From Pyrus communis (taxonomy: Eukaryota; Streptophyta; Magnoliopsida; Rosales; Rosaceae), in assembly GCF_963583255.1 (NCBI RefSeq), contig NC_084804.1:23318061-23382060 (forward strand): a DNA stretch of 64,000 nt, in the 5' to 3' direction. The notes below the pieces were generated by a model. The model ran no database searches. It was not told where the DNA came from and saw nothing but the letters and a program-made list of their open reading frames with translations. The position numbers and the translations under genes are program-made. Positions 12,025 through 23,140 of this stretch are shown here, in pieces. How positions within the stretch are numbered: the first letter of the stretch is position 1; the number at the start of each line of letters is the position of its first letter.

Positions 12025-13284
12025 TTATTCCGATATTCTGAAATGTGAAATCTGGATGTTTTCGGTGTTAAGCTTCTTGAAGTTACTGAGCTTTCTGTGA
12101 GTAATAAACTTTCCCCAGCTGTAGGGCTTGTACTTAGCAGGGTTTTGTTCATTGATCAGCTCCTCCAATGGCTTGACTTGTGTGTAGTGAGCTGGGTTGA
12201 GGAAGTAGGGAATGGAAAACCTTTCCTTCTCCGAGTTCACCATCACCCTGTGCTCCACGCTCTCGTATCTCTCGTTGCTCCAAACCTGCATAAACATATC
12301 CATTTGTTATGCGAATGAAGCTGAATGCGAGGACTTACCAAGTTCAAAGATTGGTACCTGAATAACGTCACCAACATTGATGATAAAGGCATTTGGGGTA
12401 GGTTTAACCCGTATCCACTCTCCGTCTGTTTTTCTCTTCACTTCCAGTCCTCCAACATCATCCTGAGCCAGCACTGTCAAAGCACCGCCATCCTTGTGCC
12501 GGCCAACGCCAAGAGTTAACTGAGGTGAAGGGCAAGGCGGATAGTGGTTGAGTCTGATAAAACTGGTTTGGTCTTTGAAGTAGCTGTTGAACCTGTCTTT
12601 CGGCAAGCCTAGGCCCAAGGCAATTAATCCCATCAACTTCAGAGCTAGATTTTCGACTTCTCGAGCATATTCTTCACAAGCATTCCTGGTCAAGGAAGTC
12701 GGTCTAACTCTTAGATTCATACAATTTCGATTACAAGTACATGTTTATATAATTACCAATTGCTAATTAAAGTGTATGTATTCAGTATTTTCTTAGTGAT
12801 CATTGAATTACCTTAGTTCAGGAGGATACTCCGGCCATTGGTTATACCACTCCGTCTCTTCCTTGTCCTCCGGATCAGGCGAAGCCGGGACTAACGTAGG
12901 CTCTTCCACAGTGAAATCAAACACCTCCTTCCAGTCCCTGACATTCTTGGTATGCTCGCTATCATAATAACCCGACACATTCCTTTCATCCCTTCTAATC
13001 TTCCTCTTCTCCTCCAAAGGCAGCGCAAAGAACTTCCGAGCAGCAGCTTCGATCCTTTGGCGCTTCTCCAACAGAACCCCGTGGTTGATCACTTGGAAGA
13101 AACCCCAGTCCTTGCATGCATTGCCTATTTCTGCAACAAGCGCTTCAAAGGCTTTGGGGTCGGAATCGGAGTGTGGAGAGTTTATCAGAGAGAGATCGAT
13201 CAAGGGTATGCCTTCGACTTCGGTGGTGGAGAGTTTTGGCCTGTGCTCGGGGTCTTGGATGAAAGCTGGATCAACCTCTCCCAT
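12025..13284 (-). CDS. 2-oxoglutarate/Fe(II)-dependent dioxygenase (At3g19000/At3g19010 type), intact
   Basis: A complete three-exon gene: exon 1 13284-12812, exon 2 12685-12358, exon 3 12285-12025; 1062 coding bases, 353 aa. Introns of 126 and 72 bp have GT-AG ends and keep phase. The protein has the DIOX_N region (IPLIDLS near residue 27, WGFFQVINHG) and the 2OG-FeII_Oxy domain: iron ligands His221 and Asp223 in RHKDGG, and His279 in EHRV; the 2-oxoglutarate motif R289-F-S291; NHYPPCPSP near 204-212. Length matches the plant soluble 2-ODD (DOXC) class. Such enzymes hydroxylate or desaturate hormones or flavonoid-like metabolites using 2-oxoglutarate, O2 and ascorbate in the cytosol; the substrate here cannot be read from sequence. 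It belongs to a tandem array with the intact gene at 20199-21530. Start is the only ATG fitting MGEVDPAFIQ, conserved in the other copies. Confidence 0.95.
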
Positions 13285-14385
13285 GGCTGCTGATTGTGAT
13301 TTTAGAAGGTTGCAAGTGGATAGGGTTTTGTAATGGTTCTATGGTGGGAGTTGTTGAAGTTTCACATTCTGAATCTGGACGGGTTTTCGTTAATTAGTAG
13401 GCGGAGATTTAAAGTTTCTCGGTTTCTTTTGGAAGGTCGCGTGAGTCATCATTTTCTTTACTATGATGTCATTGCAAACGTAGAGCCACATAACTGGAAG
13501 AAACTGATCAGTGTGTTCAAATCCAATTTCCTAACCATGTATTAGGATAGTTTAGAATATTATTTTATATCTTAAAAAAAGAAATAATACTATGTTAAGA
13601 ATGAATTTTACATTTATGAAATGAATCATTTTGCATGTGTTTATAAGTAATTAAGCTACTTCCCATATTATCATTGATTTTATGATCAAACCTCAACTTC
13701 TTCATGGTATAAGAACAAGTTGTCCCACGTGTCAAATCCAATGGTTATACGAGCTCTATGTCATCCGAGTTGCGTTGTCCATTTGTTAGGCTTAAAAATC
13801 ACCACACGTGAAAGTGACGTATTGAGAATGAATCTCACATTGATGAGATGATAGACCTTACATGTGCTTATAAGTAATTGAATCACTCCTCATATTACCA
13901 ATTGATTTTACGATAAAATCTCAACTTTTTCGTACTAAAAGACTTTTAAATTAACCAAGAGGTTGTCTTTGTGTTGTTTTGTATTGCTCGTTGACGGATT
14001 TGACTTCAATGGAGAAATTGGAGAGAATTGTGAAAGGGATAGGAAGGAAAATATCAAGAAATCGTGAAGTGAAAAGAGGTTTATATTCATATTTTTTATT
14101 TTTTTAATGATAACATGTGGGTGAGAGAATAAAATCAAAAGTAAAATTTGGTTGCACGTAATAACATTATTGTTCAATGTTTGTACCATATTTTACTAAT
14201 CCCAAAACAACGAGCATTGGTCATCATCATACTTTCAGAAAACCAAGAGATGGGTGAACCGAGCTGATGAGAATTTAAATAAACAAGAGATGGGTGAACC
14301 ACGGGACAAAAAGTATGCTACCCTTTACTATAATTGGAACGAATTTAAAAATATCTCACCATCACACTACCTAGAAGTCCAACTC
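13285..14385. other. Dioxygenase 5' flank and a duplicated AT-rich block
   Basis: The first 250 bases share sequence with the 5' flanks of the other dioxygenase copies (for example GAATCTGGACGG near 13370 against GAATGTGGACGG near 21640, and GCAAACGTAGA near 13474). A block at about 13594-13720 returns at about 13822-13945 (both contain AGAATGAATYT, TTATAAGTAATT and TTGATTTTA), an imperfect direct repeat that may be the remains of an LTR-type insertion. No gene seen. Confidence 0.5.
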
Positions 14386-14388
14386 TTA

Positions 14389-15349
14389 GAGCAATTCCAG
14401 CATGTGAAACCTCTCCCCAGGCAATACACTATGCTATCCACCTGATGAATAGTAACTACCCTTAATGAACAATAATCGTCTTTTACATCTCCACCGTTGC
14501 ACTTCAATAACCTTGGTAATAGATAATAAAATATTAATTTTTTTTAAATAATACAAAATAATTGTATTCATAATTTTGAATATGATTTTTAATCGGTCTC
14601 GTTGTACCATTTTCTATTAAAATTTTATTTTTTTCTTTTCACATGGTGATCCCAATCCAAAACCTTTTTTTTTATTATTATTTCTTTTCTTCTACTCTTT
14701 CACATGGTGCGTTGGCACCATTCCAAAAGCCCAAAATTTTCTTTTCAACCCGTGTCCCCCCACAACCCCCCAACGCACCCAAACCCTCCTCCTCTCTTCC
14801 TCCATCTTCACCATCCCGCCCACCTCAGCCTCCATAAACGGTCCCGATCTTCCCCGCTCCCTAACCAAACTCCCTTTGTCTCTCTCTCTCCTCTTTCCCC
14901 AGAAAACAAATCCCAAATCGTGCGATCTGGGCGCGCCAATGGAAGGAGAAGGATTGCGTGTGCGTGGGGGTGAAGGCGGTGTGGGGTGCGGCGGCAGTTG
15001 CGGTGGAGGAGGATCTCTGCCATTTGTCTGTGGGTGTTCATCAACCTCACCGACGAACTTCGGCGAGAGCCGTTGAGTTCGAAGCCTGCGTTTTACAATT
15101 TTTCTTTTTTAATTTTACTTTTTTTATTAATATTTTATATTTTAATTCATTTTATATTATGGATGACATCACCCTGATGTTAGCCCACGTCACTTTGCCT
15201 TCAGGCTCTTAGGCTGGCAACTCATGCCGGGCCTCTCCCTCGGGCCCGCTCGGGCTCCATCGCCAGCACACGCTGGACTTGGTTGCTCGGGTTCTCTGCC
15301 ACTGTTCACGGGCCTGTTCCTTGGGGTAGAGCACACGGTGGAAGTGCTC
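14389..15349. mobile_element. PIF/Harbinger-like non-autonomous DNA element
   Basis: Left end GAGCAATTCCAGCATG and right end (reverse complement) GAGCACTTCCACCGTG form terminal inverted repeats, with 3-bp TTA on both sides (14386-14388 and 15350-15352), as expected for TWA target sites. The 961-bp body has a GC-rich central stretch (about 14900-15080) unlike its AT-rich surroundings, with short open frames but no recognised domain or transposase. A captured host fragment is possible. Confidence 0.7.
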
Positions 15350-15352
15350 TTA

Positions 15353-18315
15353 AGGAGAAAGTGAGAATTAAAGGGGTATTCTCCAGATGGTTCCCAAAAC
15401 ATCCTTTTACAATTTTTCACCCAATATCTCCTATGTATGTTTATAGGTCAAATGCACAATGGTAAACTGGGTATGGGGGAAACTCTACCTTAGGAGCCAA
15501 TAACGAAAGGAAATACAGACTCAAACACTCTTTGAATTGTTCCAACCATAGGATAATAGGATTCACTAAATCATTAGAGATTGCAACATTCAGTCACCCT
15601 AGATACAAATCAAAATGCACAATTAAAACTTAAATAAGATTATACTGCTCAATAAACTTAATTTAAAGGAATCTTACTGAGAGTAATGTAGGCGCATGAT
15701 GTTTTTGGTCTAGTAATGCTGCATACATGGAAGACTTAAAGCTCAAAAGTAGACATCCAAGAAAATTAAATCCTTGTGCAAGGGATACAACTATTAACAA
15801 AGATTTGGGAAATTTCAATTTTCTGAATGAAGCATCTCTTCTGAATGACAAACTCAGATCTTGGAAATAAACAATAATATTATTATAGGCAAAGAAAAAA
15901 GAAGAAAAATGTAAGAAGATATGCAAAAGCAAATTAAGAGATCCTCATATTTGGAGACAGACACACATATAAAGAAGCAAAAACAAATTATTATTGCCCA
16001 CAAATACCTGAAAATCTTAAGGCTAGGGATTTTCACTCTCTTATTGAAAAAAAAAAAAATCTCGTTTCTGAGTAATATAACCCAAACTCATCTTGTACAG
16101 CAAAGAAGTATAGGACTGAGAAAGAGGATGACGATTTTTGGTGTGGAAATAACCAACCCTACATCCGCACCTCAACCTACACCTCTCTCTCTTTATAGCC
16201 TTCCCCTCAACACACCCCCCCCCCCCCACCCCGGGCAACCATACCTTCCTCCCTCTCTCTCTCTCTCTCCTTCTCTCCCCCAGTGCAGCAAACACGCGTC
16301 CCTCTCCCAGAACCTTACCCCCATATCGAGCATGACCGCACCCACCCTCTCACCTTCTCTCCCTGTAATCTCGCACCCAAACCCCACTTTTCCATCTGGA
16401 ACCCCTCCCCATCAACCCTCTCTCTACCTGCAGCCCATCAACCCCCTTGCGAACCATGCCTCTGACGACATCGATAGCAACCACCCCTAAACAAAGAATG
16501 ACAAAAGTTCCTCCAGATCCTGTCCTTTGGATTTGGATTGAAGCGGGCAAGAGAGTCATTTCAACCCTTTATGTGCAACCCAGCCCAACACATTGGACAA
16601 CCCACTTCCGAAGCCCACACTTGGCCCAAAACCAGCACCCCAAAATAGGCCCAAATAATGCCTAGGGCACCCAAACCTACGGACAATATTACCCTCCTAA
16701 CTTTTGGTAATTACCCTTTTGCTGGCATTGTTGTAAATAATGTGAAAATCGAATGGCAAATGCGTGACTGAAGCCAATTCCTCTTCTACTTTACAAAAGA
16801 TAATATTGTAAGCCTTTATTTTTTTTTTTTACGCCCTTTCATATTTTTCACTTTATGTTTTAAGCCTATAAATATTTTTATTTGTAAAGAAGAAGGGGAG
16901 AAGTTGTTTGAATTATCATATTGATATTTGAGTTGTAAACTAGTTTTTATGTGTCTTTCTCTTGTTTAAGAGTATGCATCTTTGTTCTTTCTAGTGTCTA
17001 CATTGTAGGTTGGTACTAGAACCAAAGCTCTTAGGATTTTCAAGTCTCTTCTCGCATTAGGAGATAAATGAACCCTATCTACCTATCTATCCTACCTATC
17101 CATCCTTTTTATCTTACTTTTTTGTTCTCATTTCATTTTATTCGTTTTTATCCGTTGCAACCTCCATCAGGATGCTGGTAGAATAAATGAAACCGTGAGG
17201 TTCAAATAGAATAAGTGCAAACCTAAATGAAATAGTGGTAAAAGGGTTCTCTGGATAATATTCCTGGTTTTTTTTATGCAGAATGTGTTTGCAAGTAACT
17301 ATATTGCTCAGTAATACTCCTTCCTAGACTTGTGAACGGGTTAGATTTATTAAATTTGGGTCGGTTTGAACCCGATCGGTTAATTTAACAGGTCGTCCAA
17401 ACCCAACCCGTTAGTCTAATAAGTCATCTGTTTCACCCGTTAACGTCCATTAACAATTTTTTTTTTAATTTTTAATTTTTTTTTCATTCCAATACAATTT
17501 ACACATATTTTAATCAAATTGCACATATTAATGAACAGTAACATACACACACACACACATCAAATTTTTTTTTTTTAAAGCAAAAGAAAAGGATATAACA
17601 TCATCATCGCCATCATCAACTTCAATCACCTATCCGGCATTGGTTATGGCGACGTGGTCAGAAAAATACCAAACCCAACTCCCAGGTTCCTTTTTTCTAT
17701 TATTTTCATGCTATCCAGCATTAGTTGGTAGTATATTCAAATCAAATCCAACCCAAAACCAAAAGCTTCTCTCTTTTTGCATCATTTCATTTTAAATTTC
17801 AAAGCTTTCAGTTTGTCCATGCTATCAATATCACCATTTTTCTATGTTTCTGTGAGTTTCTGGCAATTGGGTTTCTTTATTTCGTCTCCAAGCTGTCTGC
17901 CGTATGAATGTTCCCTTTTGATTCTCATATGCCTTTTTTCTTTTTCTTTTTTTGAAGTGGTTGGAGCTTATTGCTTTTAGTGTTAAACTGTTTGAGGACT
18001 TCAGAAGATTAGGGGGCTTTCATCAGAAGAGTAGAGAGCGAGAAGGCGCCAGAAGAAGGGGGCCAACCAAAGCGCGGGGCCGCGAGTGCTAGTCGGCCAG
18101 GTTTTCTTGTTAAGTCTTTACTGAAATTACTCAAACACTCTCACTTTACGGGTGCTATCGGGTGCTAATAGGTCTCGCTGGTTGATCCAAGATAACCCAT
18201 TATTTAACGGATGATTAACGGATTCACCCGTTAACAACCCAACCCATTAAACATCCATCTTAATACTAATTTAAGCGGAGGGATCGGGTCGGGTGTAAAA
18301 TCCTTCCAACCCGAT
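15353..18315. other. Repeat-rich intergenic DNA without recognised gene
   Basis: Holds a C-run near 16208-16226, a TC-rich stretch near 16254-16282, and an AC microsatellite near 17541. At about 17330-18310 there is a block whose two ends carry GGGTTAGATT / GGGTCGG and CACCCGTTAAC / GGGTCGGGT motifs, resembling hAT-type non-autonomous elements that carry GGGTCGG repeats. Its right side abuts the decayed 3' end of the dioxygenase pseudogene. Open frames here are short and low in complexity; I recognise none. Confidence 0.4.
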
Positions 18316-19523
18316 TATTCTGATGTCCTTCTCGATGTTGAGTTTCTTGTAATTACTGAGCTTTTTTTGTGAGCCATAAACTTGCCCCAATTGTAAGGCC
18401 TATGCTATACTTGGCAGGGTTGTGGTCACTAATGAGCTCCTTCAATGGCCGAATTTGGGTGGTGTGATTGTTTGAGGAAGTAAGAAATCGAAAACCTATC
18501 ATTCTCGGATATAAAAAATCGACCCGTGTTCCACACCATGGTATCCATCATTGCTCCAAACCTGTACTGTACAGGATAGTTAGCACATCTTGAGAAATGA
18601 CTAATTTGAAAAGAAATTATACAAATTTCAAAGTTGTCTTGAGCACAAAAAGATAATGTGAAGTTTGAAGAGCGGACGTGAAGAACATCAGCAACGTTGA
18701 TGATATAGGCATTTGGGGTGGGTTTAACACGAATCCATGCTCCATCTGTTTTTCTCTTCACTTCAAAAATCCTCCAACGTCATCCTAAGCCAGCACAGTT
18801 AAAGCACCAACGTCCTTATGGGGACCAACCAAGAGCTTTCTGAGGGGAAGGGCAAGGCGGATAATAATTGATCAAGATAGAACTTGTTTGGTCTTTGAAG
18901 TAGCTGCTGAACCTGTTTTCTGGTAACCCCAGCTTTTCGACTTTTCGAGCATATTCTTCACAAGCAATCCTAGTCAGGGCGGTACATTAGATCATATATA
19001 TCAAGTTCCAAATATAAGTTTGGCTTATTATAACCTTAGTGATCACATGAGTTGCCTGTATTCCCGAGGATACTTGGGCCATTGGTTATACCATTTGGTC
19101 TCTTCCTTGTCCTCGGGTTCAGGCGAAGCGGGGGCTAAAGTAGGCTCCTCCACTGTTAAATCAAACACCTCATTTCAGTCTCTGACATTTTTAGTATGCA
19201 TGTCATAGTAACCCAACAAGCTTTTTGCATCCCTCCGAACCTTCCACTTCTCCTCCAAAGGCAGAGCAAAGAACTTCCTAGCAGCAATCTCAATCTTCTC
19301 TGGCTTAAATACCACCCAATGATTGATCACTTGGAAGAACCCCCCAGTCTATGCATGCCTTGCCTTTTTCTATAACAAGCTCTTCAATGGATTTCGAGTC
19401 GACATTGGAGTCTGGTGAGTTTATTGGAGAGAGGCCAATCAAGGGTATTCCATCGGCTTCGGTGATGGAGAGTTTAGGTCTGTGATCAGGGTCTTGGATG
19501 AAATCTAGATCAACTTCTCCCAA
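18316..19523 (-). pseudogene. 2-oxoglutarate dioxygenase pseudogene, full-length but disabled
   Basis: All three exons are detectable: exon 1 near 19523-19060, exon 2 18969-18678, exon 3 from 18561 to about 18316. Defects: the start codon is TTG instead of ATG; a frameshift follows WG in the WGFFQVINHG block; exon 2 lacks about 40 bp of the helix after the CEEYAREVE block and is frameshifted after DDVGG; exon 3 has consecutive stops and loses the last codons before SE. The iron motif HKD is still legible as PHKDVGA. Splice sites are mostly intact, so decay is by point changes and small deletions, not retroposition. It lies between the two intact copies in the same orientation. Confidence 0.92.
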
Positions 19524-19525
19524 AG

Positions 19526-20198
19526 CAGTGGAGGCAACAAGTATATTGACTTGTAGGTTTTAAAATTTTGGATGGATGTCAATTTTGTGTTTTTATGGTA
19601 AACTTTTTCTTTGCTGTGAGCTCATTGCAGACTAATAATTTGTTGTAGGGTATTAGTTTATGATTTAAATAAGTAGGATGGATTAAAACAGATTGTATCA
19701 GTTTACTCTACTCGCAATAAAATTTACAAAATTATTAGTCCATTCAGAACTAAGCCAAGGTCTTTTGTCACTTGAGTAATGTACTATTGTTACTTGTACC
19801 CCGTTTGCTAATTGTATTGCAAATCACGTCTCTCGGAAGTTATAGCATGCGTACGCCTCAGATCAGAAGATAAATCAGGTTCCAGATTTGTGTTCAACCC
19901 TTAAATTCATAGGTTACAATTAATTTCAATGCGATCAGAGCTACGTTCTTTGCTTGATAAGGACATAGAATAGGAGTAATTATTGTTATTAATAGAGTTG
20001 AAGGGGTTCTCTTAAATTCGTTCATAGTCATTGAAGCAGAAAAATATTACCGATTTTATTGAAACATTAAGCAGCCCATGTCCACAAGTTCGTTACAAGC
20101 TCTCTATACAGCATGGCATTATTTTTGGAACTGATATACAAAAGGAAAAAGAACTAACATTACTTTCACCCAGTCATACTCTTTAGGATCCAACCCAC
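19526..20198. other. Intergenic, downstream of the second intact dioxygenase
   Basis: AT-rich spacer between the pseudogene start and the stop codon of the next dioxygenase. The part next to 20199 will contain its 3' untranslated region. No gene or repeat recognised. Confidence 0.4.
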
Positions 20199-21530
20199 TT
20201 ATTCTGATACCCGGAAATGATGAATTTGGATGTTCTCGACATTAAGTTTCTTGAAATTACTGAGCTTTCTGTTAGTCATAAACTTGCCCCAGCTGTAGGG
20301 CTTATACTTGGCAGGGTTTTGCTCATTTGTCAGCTCCTCCAAAGGCTTGATTAGTGTGTAGTGTGATGGATTGAGGAAGTAAGGAATAGAAAATCGTTCC
20401 TTCACCGAGTTCACCATAACCCTGTGTTCCACACTCTGATATTTTTCATTGGTCCAAACCTGCATAAAACATATCCATTTGGTATGTGAAGTGATTCGAT
20501 GCGTGTTTCTTTTGAGCATAATAAGTTTGTATGAAGTTTGAAGAGTGAAACCTGAATGCTGTCACCAACATTGATGATATAGGCATTTGGGGTGGGCTTG
20601 ACCCGAATCCATGCTCCGTCTGTTTTCCTCCTCACTTCCAACCCTCCGACATCATCTTGTGCCAGCACGGTTAAAGCACCGCCATCCTTGTGGCGGCCGA
20701 CACCAAGAGCTAACTGAGGGGAAGGACAAGCCGGATAGTGGTTGAGTCTGATAGAACTTGTTTGGTCTTTGAAATAGTTACTAAACCTGTCTTCTGGCAA
20801 GCCTAGGCTCAAGGCAATAAGTCCCATCAACTTCAGAGCTAGCTTTTCGACTTCTTGAGCATATTCCTCACATACCTCCCTGGTCAAAGAAGTGCATTAC
20901 ATCATATAAATGAATTGTGGCAAGTGAGATGTGTTTTTTTCTTTTTCTTTTTTAACTATAGGATGGTAGGTGTAATTGACCCTATGAATCCTAAACTTTT
21001 TCTTCCTATTAACAATTTATGATTAGCTAAATCTATTCATACTAATCGATGAATTACCTGAACTCCGGAGGATACTCGGGCCATTGGTTATACCACTCAG
21101 TCTCTTCCTTGTCCTCGGGTTCAGGCGAAGCCGGGACTAAAGTAGGCTCCTCCACTGTGAAATCAAACACCTCCTTCCAGTCTCTGACATTCTTCGTGCG
21201 CTCGCTGTCATAGTAACCCAACACGCTTTTTTCATCCCTCCGGATCTTCCTCTTCTCCTCCAAAGGCAGAGCAAAGAACTTTCTAGCAGCAGTCTCAATC
21301 TTTCGGAGCTTATCCAGTACAACCCCATGGTTTATCACTTGAAAAAAGCCCCACTCCCGGCATGCATTACCTATTTCCCTAACAATCTCTTCAACGAGTT
21401 TAGGGTCAGTAGCGGAGTCTGGGGAGCTTATCGGAGACAAGTCGATCAAGGGAATGCCCTCGACTTCGGCAATGGAGAGTTTAGGCCTGTGATCAGGGTC
21501 CTGGATGAAAGCTGGATCAACTTCTCCCAT
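20199..21530 (-). CDS. 2-oxoglutarate/Fe(II)-dependent dioxygenase (At3g19000/At3g19010 type), second intact copy
   Basis: Exons 21530-21058, 20879-20552 and 20459-20199; 1062 coding bases, 353 aa, with exon lengths (473, 328, 261) identical to the copy at 12025-13284 and introns of 178 and 92 bp with GT-AG ends. The iron triad is His221, Asp223 (RHKDGG) and His279 (EHRV), with R289-F-S291 for 2-oxoglutarate. By eye the 86 residues of exon 3 differ from the other intact copy at 13 positions, including T/S at 270 and Q/E at 275, so both copies look constrained but distinct. The start at 21530 is preferred over an in-frame methionine 23 codons upstream because MGEVDPAFIQDPDHRP matches the paralogue. 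A role in specialised or hormone metabolism is inferred from the family only. Confidence 0.95.
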
Positions 21531-23140
21531 GCCTAATAATGCTGGTTTAAGAAAGGAGTTTTTTTTTGCAAGAAGAGCTAGCCAGTTGATGCAAATCAAT
21601 GCAACAATTGGTAAGTTTTATAGTGTCAGTGGCGGAATTTTAATCTTGAATGTGGACGGTTTTTGGTAAATTCCTAGGTGGGGCTTGCCTAGTGCTGCAC
21701 GATTTTGCTTTGGATGGCTGTGACGTTTTCTCATTTTATTCTCTGCTATGATGCCATTGCATACGTAGACCAACATATTTGGAACCAAAACCAACTTGAC
21801 GAAACTGTACAAAGAAAGGGAAAAAACTTGAAACTTATTCCCATATTTTTAACTATTCATCTGCATGTATAGATGCAAATTGTATTCTTCCTCAATACCA
21901 AAGGAGGGCATCGTGTATGTGTTGTTTTCATGACATACCTGATATCTTCATGTGTCATGTCGTATAATACTCATTACCCGTTAAAGAAAATATATATCAA
22001 ATCAATAAATAAGCAAATAAAAAACGTAAGTGAGATCAAAGAACCCAACGGCAAGGATTTAATCTCACATAAGTTAGATTAAATCATACGACTATTGTTG
22101 TGGTATGATTTTTTAACAATTTTTTTTAATTAATGTAAAAGTGTGAAAAATATAAAATGTATATATAAACAATTGTAATGACAAGCTCAACAACTTGAAG
22201 AGATCAACTCCACTACCATAATCCCATAAACCATAGATTTGAATTTAACTGCTGATTTTCGCTTATGTTTATGCTCCAATCTTCAAATCGGATTTCGTAT
22301 TTTTTTTTTTTGTTCATGTCATTTTTCTTGAAAATGTGATCTTTTAGATGATGCAGAAAGATGAACAGTACAGATCGTTGATATTATATTCTAATTTTTA
22401 TAGTTAGTGAATATATTATTCGGAGTTAAGTCTCTAGAAATTATATAACATCGATTCATGTTTCATTTGACTGTAAACATTCTAACATGATATCAACAAT
22501 CTGAATATTTCATTTTTTGCATCCGCTAAAAGTTCATGTTTTCAAAGCGAAACTCTGAAAAATGAAATTCAGTGAGAAGAATAGAGTGTAAACAACAATT
22601 GACGGTTAACAAGTGATTATATATATATATATATATATATGTGTTTTTTTTTTATTCATTTTCACATCTCTTCATTAGTTATTATGAATTTTTATTAATT
22701 TTGCGCTCAACTAATAAACACTATTCATGATTGTTTGGAGGGTTTTAAAAATCTAAACGACGATATAACCATTGTCTAAGCTTAGAGGAAGCAGTCACGA
22801 ACGTTTGTATATTCTTTTAACATTTTTCACACTTTTACATTAATTATTATCAATTTTTATTTATTTTGAAATCCTCCTAAAAACACTGTTCATGAGGGTT
22901 TGTAGGATTTTAAAAATCTAAACGATAATATACTCATCCTCAAAGCACAAAGAATGAGATCACAAGTGTTTGCATATTTTTTCACCTTTTTTCACACTTA
23001 TAAATTAATTATTATGAATTTTTTAATGTGCTTTGGTATTTTTAAATTGCTTATTTTTAAGGTGCTTTGGAATTTTATAATAACAACTATGTGAGATTAA
23101 ATACTATGGCTATTGTAGTAAGATTTTCTATTAGTTTAAT
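21531..23140. other. Dioxygenase 5' flank and an AT-rich duplicated region
   Basis: About 21600-21790 is the 5' flank shared with the other dioxygenase copies. An AT microsatellite lies at about 22619-22640. Two related blocks of roughly 190 bp follow at about 22640-22825 and 22826-23020, both with TTTTAAAAATCTAAACGA and a TTTTCACACTT-like tail, a tandem duplication. No gene recognised. Confidence 0.5.

Noticed and set aside
15921..16490. 189-aa plus-strand open frame, Pro/Ser/Thr-rich
   Set aside because: It spans a poly-C run and TC-rich microsatellite; composition follows nucleotide bias and no conserved block is present.
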